Part shown: piece after piece, positions 58,584 to 64,000 of the stretch
Numbering within the stretch: the first letter of the stretch is position 1
How the letters are laid out: each line of letters opens with the position of its first letter
Source: Pseudomonas sp. ANT_J12
GTDB lineage: Bacteria > Pseudomonadota > Gammaproteobacteria > Pseudomonadales > Pseudomonadaceae
Assembly: GCF_008370045.1 (NCBI RefSeq)
Contig: NZ_VOBN01000005.1
Location: 124,001-188,000 of the forward strand
Direction: 5' to 3'
DNA: 64,000 nt
Program-made: the position numbers and the translations under genes
The notes under the pieces: generated by a model
Told to the model about the DNA's origin: nothing
The model's database searches: none
What the model saw: only the letters and a program-made list of their open reading frames with translations

Positions 58584-59990
58584 TCAGCAGCTGTAGTACA
58601 GCTCATATTCCAGTGGGTGTACGAAGGTGCGGACCTTGATTTCTTCTTCGCTTTTCAGAGCGATGTAAGCGTCGATGAAGTCGTCGGAGAATACGCCGCC
58701 TTTGGTCAGGAACGCGCGACCCTTGTCCAGCTCTTCCAGGGCTTCTTTCAGGCTGCCGCAAACTTGTGGGATCTCTTTCGCCTCTTCAGGCGGCAGGTCG
58801 TACAGGTTTTTGTCAGCTGCGTCGCCTGGGTGGATCTTGTTCTGGATGCCGTCCAGGCCAGCCATCAACAGTGCAGCGAAGCCCAGGTATGGGTTGGCTG
58901 CCGGATCCGGGAAGCGGGCTTCGATACGGCGAGCGCGAGGGCTGGACACGTAAGGAATACGGATCGAAGCGGAACGGTTGCGCGCCGAGTAGGCCAGCAT
59001 TACCGGAGCTTCGAAACCTGGGACCAGACGCTTGTAGGAGTTGGTCGACGGGTTAGTGAAGCCGTTCAGGGCCTTACCGTGCTTGATGATGCCGCCGATG
59101 AAGTACAGGGCGGTGTCGGACAGGCCGGCATAACCTTCGCCAGCGAAGGTGTTCTTGCCATCTTTGGCGATGGACAGGTGAACGTGCATACCCGAACCGT
59201 TATCGCCGTACAGAGGCTTAGGCATGAAGGTCGCGGTGCGGCCGTAAGCCACAGCTACGTTGTGCACGCAGTACTTGAGGGTCTGAACTTCGTCAGCCTT
59301 GGCGACCAAGGTGTTGAACTTCACACCGATTTCGTTCTGGCCGGCAGTCGCCACTTCGTGGTGGTGAACTTCGATGACCAGGCCCATTTCTTCCATGGCG
59401 TTGCACATGGAGGTACGGATTTCGTGGTCGTGGTCGAACGGAGGCACCGGGAAGTAGCCGCCTTTGATACCTGGACGGTGGCCGTGGTTACCGCCTTCGA
59501 TGTCCTGGTCGGACATCCACGAACCCTGTTCGGAGAAGATTTTGAACATCGAGCCGGAGATGTCGGACTTGAACTTCACCTGGTCGAAGATGAAGAACTC
59601 AGGCTCTGGACCTACGAATACGGTGTCGCCGATACCGGTCGACTTCAGGTATTCCTCGGCACGCTTGGCGATCGCACGCGGGTCGCGATCGTAGCCTTGC
59701 ATGGTCGAAGGCTCGATGACGTCGCAAACGATGATCAGCGTTGGGTCTTCGGTGAACGGGTCGAGAACGGCAGTGCTGTCGTCCGGCAGCAGGATCATGT
59801 CGGAGGCTTCGATGCCTTTCCAGCCAGCGATGGAGGAACCGTCGAACATTTTGCCTTCTTCGAAGAAAGCTTCATCCAGCGCATCGCGAGCCGGCATGGT
59901 CACGTGGTGCTGAGTGCCTTTGGTGTCCGTGAAGCGCAGATCAATCCACTTGACGTCATGATCTTTGATGAGTTGAACCGACTTCGACAT
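58584..59990 (-). CDS. glnA: Glutamine synthetase type I
   Basis: Dodecameric enzyme of 468 residues making glutamine from glutamate and ammonia. Motifs: [37 protein letters not shown] and [26 protein letters not shown]. The adenylylation site Tyr397 in NLYDLPPEE is present, so activity is controlled by the adenylyltransferase cascade. Transcription is likely from the sigma-54 promoter at 60090-60104 under NtrC, whose gene lies downstream. Confidence 0.99.
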   Translation of the reverse strand: MSKSVQLIKDHDVKWIDLRFTDTKGTQHHVTMPARDALDEAFFEEGKMFDGSSIAGWKGIEASDMILLPDDSTAVLDPFTEDPTLIIVCDVIEPSTMQGYDRDPRAIAKRAEEYLKSTGIGDTVFVGPEPEFFIFDQVKFKSDISGSMFKIFSEQGSWMSDQDIEGGNHGHRPGIKGGYFPVPPFDHDHEIRTSMCNAMEEMGLVIEVHHHEVATAGQNEIGVKFNTLVAKADEVQTLKYCVHNVAVAYGRTATFMPKPLYGDNGSGMHVHLSIAKDGKNTFAGEGYAGLSDTALYFIGGIIKHGKALNGFTNPSTNSYKRLVPGFEAPVMLAYSARNRSASIRIPYVSSPRARRIEARFPDPAANPYLGFAALLMAGLDGIQNKIHPGDAADKNLYDLPPEEAKEIPQVCGSLKEALEELDKGRAFLTKGGVFSDDFIDAYIALKSEEEIKVRTFVHPLEYELYYSC

Positions 59991-60089
59991 AGTGTCCTCC
60001 GGGTGGCTTCGGGCTTAGTAGTGGATGCCCTTAGAATGTGGGTGATGCCGGCGCGAATACTCTGCCAAGGCAACCTGCCTCACAAGGGA

Positions 60090-60104
60090 GCAAATTGCAT
60101 GCCA
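60090..60104 (-). promoter_or_regulatory. Sigma-54 promoter of glnA
   Basis: On the minus strand TGGCAT-GCAAT-TTGC matches the -24/-12 consensus with GG and GC exactly 12 bases apart. Transcription would start about 88 bases before the glnA ATG. Confidence 0.8.
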
Positions 60105-60250
60105 GTGCCCCACCATGGGTTTTTTGCCCCAATTTCACGCTTATAGAGGTGCAAAGCGTCGCAAAGCTGAAATAAGCGCCCTGTAATGTAGCGTCTATTT
60201 CCACAAATGACCCGTTTTGGTGCGCGCGAAACCTTCTGCATATTAACTGG

Positions 60251-60278
60251 TTAAACCTTGAGCAATTTCCGCTATAAT
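60251..60278 (+). promoter_or_regulatory. Candidate sigma-70 promoter of thiI
   Basis: A perfect TATAAT at 60273-60278 with TTAAAC 16 bases upstream; the ATG follows 42 bases later. Confidence 0.5.
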
Positions 60279-60320
60279 CCGCGCCCCCCTTTTTCGGCTG
60301 GCCCAGCGCGCGCTGTTTTC

Positions 60321-61775
60321 ATGAAACTAATCGTAAAAGTCTTTCCCGAGATCACCATCAAGAGCCGCCCGGTACGGATGCGTTTCATCCGCCAGTTGGC
60401 CAAGAACATCCGTGCCGTGCTCCGCGATCTGGACCCGGCTGTGGTGGTGAACGGTGTGTGGGACAACCTCGAGCTGGAAACCCGCGTCACTGAGCCCCGG
60501 GCCCTGAAGGAGATGACCGAGCGCCTGAGCTGCATGCCGGGCATCGCGCATTTCCTGCAGGTCGACGAATACCCGCTGGGTGACTTCGACGACATCGTCG
60601 CCAAGTGCAAAGCGCACTACGGCGATGCCCTGGCCGGGAAGATCTTTTCGGTGCGCTGCAAGCGCGGCGGGCACCACACCTTCACGTCCATGGACGTGGA
60701 GAAATACGTCGGCAGCCAGCTGCGTCGTCAGTGCGGCGCCGCCGGGATTTCCCTGAAAGAGCCGGAAATCGAAGTTCGCATCGAAATTCGCGACCAACGG
60801 TTGTATGTGATCCACAGCCAGCACAACAGCATCGGCGGTTATCCGCTGGGAGCGCTGGAACAGACGCTTGTACTGATGTCCGGCGGCTTTGACTCGACAG
60901 TCGCCGCCTACCAGATCATGCGCCGTGGCCTGATGAGCCATTTCTGCTTCTTTAACCTGGGCGGCAGGGCCCATGAACTGGGCGTCATGGAAGTCGCGCA
61001 CTTCATCTGGAAGAAGTACGGCAGCTCCCAACGCGTGTTATTTGTCAGTGTGCCGTTCGAGGAAGTACTGGGAGAAATTCTCGGGAAAGTCGATAACAGT
61101 CATATGGGCGTAGTTTTGAAGCGTATGATGTTGCGCGCTGCATCGAAGATTGCCGATCGGCTCGATATTGATGCGCTGGTCACCGGTGAGGCGATCTCCC
61201 AGGTTTCGAGCCAGACGTTGCCGAACCTGTCCCTGATCGACTGTGTGACCGAGAAGCTGGTCTTGCGCCCGCTGATCGCCAGTCACAAGCAGGACATCAT
61301 CGACCTGGCCAACGAAATCGGCACCGCCGACTTCGCCAAGCACATGCCCGAATACTGCGGGGTCATCTCGGTGAACCCCAAGACCCACGCCAAGCGCAAC
61401 CGCGTGGAGTACGAAGAACAACAGTTCGACATGGCGGTCCTCGAGCGTGCGCTCGAAAACGCCAAACTGGTGCCGATCGATCGCGTGATCGACGAATTGG
61501 GCCAGGACTTGCAGATCGAAGAAGTCAGCGAAGCTCTGGCGGGCCAGATCATCATCGACATCCGTCACCCGGATGCCGCTGAAGACGAGCCGCTGGAACT
61601 GGCTGGCATTGAGGTACAGACGATGCCGTTTTATGCATTGAACGCTCGTTTCAAGGAACTGGACCCTACTCGCCAGTACCTGCTGTATTGCGACAAAGGC
61701 GTGATGAGTCGCCTGCATGCCCACCATTTGCTCAGTGAGGGGCATGCCAATGTGCGCGTTTATCGACCGAGCTAA
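60321..61775 (+). CDS. thiI: tRNA 4-thiouridine synthase/thiamine thiazole ThiI
   Basis: Sulfur-transfer enzyme of 484 residues for tRNA s4U8. It has an N-terminal ferredoxin-like and THUMP region ([23 protein letters not shown]), then the PP-loop SGGFDSTVA, and a C-terminal rhodanese domain with catalytic Cys457 ([10 protein letters not shown]). ATG 60321 begins the conserved [15 protein letters not shown]. Divergent from glnA. Confidence 0.97.
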   Translation: MKLIVKVFPEITIKSRPVRMRFIRQLAKNIRAVLRDLDPAVVVNGVWDNLELETRVTEPRALKEMTERLSCMPGIAHFLQVDEYPLGDFDDIVAKCKAHYGDALAGKIFSVRCKRGGHHTFTSMDVEKYVGSQLRRQCGAAGISLKEPEIEVRIEIRDQRLYVIHSQHNSIGGYPLGALEQTLVLMSGGFDSTVAAYQIMRRGLMSHFCFFNLGGRAHELGVMEVAHFIWKKYGSSQRVLFVSVPFEEVLGEILGKVDNSHMGVVLKRMMLRAASKIADRLDIDALVTGEAISQVSSQTLPNLSLIDCVTEKLVLRPLIASHKQDIIDLANEIGTADFAKHMPEYCGVISVNPKTHAKRNRVEYEEQQFDMAVLERALENAKLVPIDRVIDELGQDLQIEEVSEALAGQIIIDIRHPDAAEDEPLELAGIEVQTMPFYALNARFKELDPTRQYLLYCDKGVMSRLHAHHLLSEGHANVRVYRPS

Positions 61776-61914
61776 GTGCCCGGGGCTGTTTGCCTGTGGC
61801 CTGCGTCACCGGCCCCCCGACGCCGCCGTCAAGCTGTAACGGCTTTGCCGGACTCTACTGTTAATCGCTGCCAAGACTTGTCAGCACACCGAATCCTCTG
61901 ATCGAGATACACAA

Positions 61915-63735
61915 GTGATCGAAAATCTACGCAACATCGCCATCATTGCTCACGTTGACCATGGTAAAACCACCCTGGTAGACAAACTCTTGCGTCAATC
62001 CGGCACCCTGGAGCGCAACGAGCTCAACGACGAGCGCGTGATGGACTCCAACGACCAGGAGAAAGAGCGCGGTATTACCATTCTGGCGAAAAACACCGCC
62101 ATCAACTGGAACGGCTACCACATCAACATCGTGGACACTCCGGGCCACGCCGACTTCGGCGGCGAAGTTGAACGTGTAATGTCGATGGTTGACTCCGTTC
62201 TGCTGCTGGTTGACGCTCAAGACGGCCCTATGCCGCAAACCCGTTTCGTGACCAAGAAGGCTTTCGAAGCCGGCCTGCGTCCAATCGTGGTGATCAACAA
62301 GGTCGACCGTCCAGGCGCGCGTCCGGACTGGGTTCTGGACCAGATCTTCGACCTGTTCGACAACCTCGGTGCTACCGAAGAACAGCTGGACTTCAAAGTC
62401 GTCTACGCCTCGGCCCTGAACGGCATTGCCGGTCTGGAACACACCGACATGGCTGAAGACATGACCCCGCTGTACCAGTCGATCGTCGACAACGTACCAG
62501 CACCGAAAGTTGACCGTGACGGTCCGTTCCAGATGCAAATCTCGGCACTGGACTACAACAGCTTCCTGGGCATCATCGGCGTTGGCCGTATCGCTCGTGG
62601 TCGCGTCAAGCCGAACACCCAGGTTGTGGCGATCGATGCCGACGGCAAGCGCCGTAACGGCCGTATCCTGAAGCTGATGGGTCACCACGGTCTGCACCGT
62701 GTCGACGTTGACGAAGCAGCTGCCGGCGACATCGTCTGCATCAGCGGCTTCGATTCGCTGTTCATCTCCGACACTCTGTGCGACCCACTGAACGTTGAAG
62801 CGATGAAGCCGCTGACCGTTGACGAACCAACCGTTTCGATGACCTTCCAGGTTAACGACTCGCCGTTCTGCGGCCGTGAAGGCAAGTTCGTCACCAGCCG
62901 TAACATCAAAGAGCGTCTGGACAAAGAACTGCTCTACAACGTTGCCCTGCGCGTTGAAGAAGGCGACACCGCCGACAAGTTCAAAGTCTCCGGCCGTGGT
63001 GAGCTGCACCTCTCGGTACTGATCGAAACCATGCGTCGCGAAGGCTTCGAAATGGGTGTTGGTCGTCCGGAAGTGATCATCCGTATGGTTGACGGCGTTA
63101 AGCACGAACCGTACGAAAACGTGACCATCGACCTGCCAGAAGAATCGCAAGGTTCGATCATGGAACAGATCGGTATCCGTAAAGGCGACCTGACCAACAT
63201 GGTTCCGGATGGCAAGGGCCGTGTGCGCCTTGAGTACAACATCCCGGCTCGTGGCTTGATCGGTTTCCGTAACGAGTTCCTGACCCTGACCTCCGGTGCA
63301 GGCATCCTGACCTCGATCTTCGACCGTTACGACGTGATGAAGTCCGGCGACATGTCCGGCCGTCAGAACGGCGTGCTGGTTTCGGTTGCTACCGGTAAGG
63401 CGCTGACTTACTCGCTGGAAACCCTGCAAGCTCGCGGCAAACTGTTCCTGGGTCACGGCGAAGACGTGTACGAAGGTCAAATCGTCGGCATCAACAGCCG
63501 CGACAACGACCTGGGCGTCAACCCAACCAAAGGCAAGAAGCTCGACAACATGCGTGCCTCGGGTAAAGACGAAACCATCGCTCTGGTTCCGCCTATCCGT
63601 TTCACCCTGGAACAAGCGCTGGAATTCGTTCAAGAAGACGAATTGTGCGAAGTCACTCCTAAGTCCATCCGTCTTCGCAAGAAGATCCTGGGCGAAAGCG
63701 AGCGTACCCGCGCTGCCAAGAAGTCCGGTAACTGA
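61915..63735 (+). CDS. typA: Translational GTPase TypA/BipA
   Basis: Ribosome-associated GTPase of 606 residues important in ribosome assembly at low temperature and under stress. The G-motifs are [10 protein letters not shown] (G1), RGITI (G2), [10 protein letters not shown] (G3), and [11 protein letters not shown] (G4). EF-G-like domains follow, with a BipA-specific C-terminal domain ending in [10 protein letters not shown]. The start is GTG at 61915 (gtg atc gaa), giving [11 protein letters not shown] strong terminator follows. Confidence 0.98.
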   Translation: MIENLRNIAIIAHVDHGKTTLVDKLLRQSGTLERNELNDERVMDSNDQEKERGITILAKNTAINWNGYHINIVDTPGHADFGGEVERVMSMVDSVLLLVDAQDGPMPQTRFVTKKAFEAGLRPIVVINKVDRPGARPDWVLDQIFDLFDNLGATEEQLDFKVVYASALNGIAGLEHTDMAEDMTPLYQSIVDNVPAPKVDRDGPFQMQISALDYNSFLGIIGVGRIARGRVKPNTQVVAIDADGKRRNGRILKLMGHHGLHRVDVDEAAAGDIVCISGFDSLFISDTLCDPLNVEAMKPLTVDEPTVSMTFQVNDSPFCGREGKFVTSRNIKERLDKELLYNVALRVEEGDTADKFKVSGRGELHLSVLIETMRREGFEMGVGRPEVIIRMVDGVKHEPYENVTIDLPEESQGSIMEQIGIRKGDLTNMVPDGKGRVRLEYNIPARGLIGFRNEFLTLTSGAGILTSIFDRYDVMKSGDMSGRQNGVLVSVATGKALTYSLETLQARGKLFLGHGEDVYEGQIVGINSRDNDLGVNPTKGKKLDNMRASGKDETIALVPPIRFTLEQALEFVQEDELCEVTPKSIRLRKKILGESERTRAAKKSGN

Positions 63736-63750
63736 GTTATTTAGTTAGCT

Positions 63751-63794
63751 GACAAAAAAAACGCCCCCGACCGCAAGGTCGGGGGCGTTTTTGT
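63751..63794 (+). terminator. Terminator after typA
   Basis: AAAAACGCCCCCGACC / GGTCGGGGGCGTTTTT with a GCAA loop, 22 bases after the stop. Confidence 0.95.
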
Positions 63795-63810
63795 TTGTCT
63801 AGCGTTTGAT

Positions 63811-63916
63811 GATCGTTCCCACGCTCTGCGTGGGAATGCCTCAATGGACGCTCCGCGTCCGCTTTGGGACGCAGAGCGTCCCGGGCTGCATGCCCACGCG
63901 GAGCGTGGGAACGATC
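63811..63916. repeat. Intergenic palindromic element, copy 6
   Basis: GATCGTTCCCACGCTC at the left and GAGCGTGGGAACGATC at the right, with inner GGACGCTCCGCGTCC and GGGACGCAGAGCGTCCC. Lies between the convergent typA and the gene at the window edge. Confidence 0.92.
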
Positions 63917-63937
63917 ATCGGGCAGTGAGATTGCGGA

Positions 63938-64000
63938 TCAGAATTTCTCGAGGGTACGCCGGCTCTCGCTGCTCTCACGCGCCACTGCTTTGGGCTTGTA
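63938..64000 (-). CDS. Partial gene at window edge (C-terminus only)
   Basis: The minus strand reads in frame from the window edge to a TGA at 63938-63940, giving about 20 C-terminal residues (YKPKAVARESSESRRTLEKF). Codon use fits the chromosome and the stop is followed at once by repeat copy 6, so a real gene end is likely. Too little is seen to name it. Confidence 0.5.
   Translation of the reverse strand, partial: YKPKAVARESSESRRTLEKF

Larger units (their letters stand above)
59991..60320. other. Divergent promoter region glnA/thiI
   Basis: Holds a sigma-54 promoter for glnA on the minus strand (60090-60104), possible NtrC half-sites such as GGTGC near 60148 and 60219, and a TATAAT box at 60273-60278 for thiI. 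No coding region is seen. Confidence 0.6.

Noticed and set aside
58617..60146. 509-codon open frame antisense to glnA
   Set aside because: Mirrors the glutamine synthetase coding sequence, has no ribosome binding site and contains no recognisable domain.
61927..63633. 568-codon open frame antisense to typA
   Set aside because: The plus strand encodes a complete, well-conserved TypA. The antisense frame is a by-product of GC-biased codon use and shows no family motif.

Overview
The window is a chromosomal segment of a Pseudomonas, most likely of the P. fluorescens group. This rests on gene content and order (glnA, two DUF4124 genes, ntrB, ntrC; then trmL, secB, grx, rhodanese, gpmI, envC, ctpA, deacetylase, hisF-hisA-hisH-hisB, asmA, mutY, yggX, basic amino acid ABC transporter, gabP), which from memory follows the P. 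aeruginosa PA5117-PA5155 region. GC-rich coding, an OprD-family porin, REP-type elements and sigma-54 promoters agree with it. No database search was run; family names come from reading motifs in the translations.

Region 1 (1-10.2 kb) is accessory. It holds an OprD-family porin, an operon of a 2-oxoglutarate/Fe(II) amino acid dioxygenase with a GNAT acetyltransferase and an AzlC/AzlD exporter (a possible hydroxylate, acetylate and export pathway), a convergent LysR regulator, two adjacent type II toxin-antitoxin modules (RelB/YafQ-like and Xre/RES), a small Pseudomonas protein gene behind a structured leader and a coupled 28-codon ORF, an orphan Xre antitoxin, and a tautomerase-DsbA-SDR operon.

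Region 2 (10.45-19.35 kb) is a genomic island at the 3' end of tRNA-Thr(UGU), bounded by a duplicated tRNA 3' end. It carries an AT-rich three-gene system: a PD-(D/E)XK-like nuclease effector, a middle component and a Rad50/SMC-like ATPase with a zinc-hook-like CxxC. I read this as an ABC-three-component (ABC-3C) conflict system, and it is the strongest candidate here for an uncharacterised biological system. The island also has two tyrosine recombinases and a 0.9 kb gene-free stretch with DnaA-box-like sites and long perfect inverted repeats.

Region 3 (19.4-42 kb) is mostly core with some accessory genes: FkbM and class-32 methyltransferases, an arginine/lysine-type ABC transporter, a sigma-54 driven GABA permease, two tandem paralogous small proteins, an alpha/beta hydrolase, a stand-alone YhcG-type nuclease, a lactate-permease-family transporter with its MocR regulator, tRNA-Phe, yggX-mutY-asmA, a PanZ-like protein and an oxalate/formate-type MFS transporter.

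Region 4 (42-64 kb) is core: the histidine genes hisB-hisH-DUF2164-hisA-hisF, a periplasmic binding protein, the cell-separation genes envC-ctpA-deacetylase, gpmI, rhodanese-grxC-secB, trmL, the nitrogen control genes glnA and ntrBC, thiI and typA. Six copies of one ~105-bp palindromic intergenic element, REP-like elements inside the his operon and an ~80-bp triple tandem repeat with compensating hairpin changes lie between these genes.
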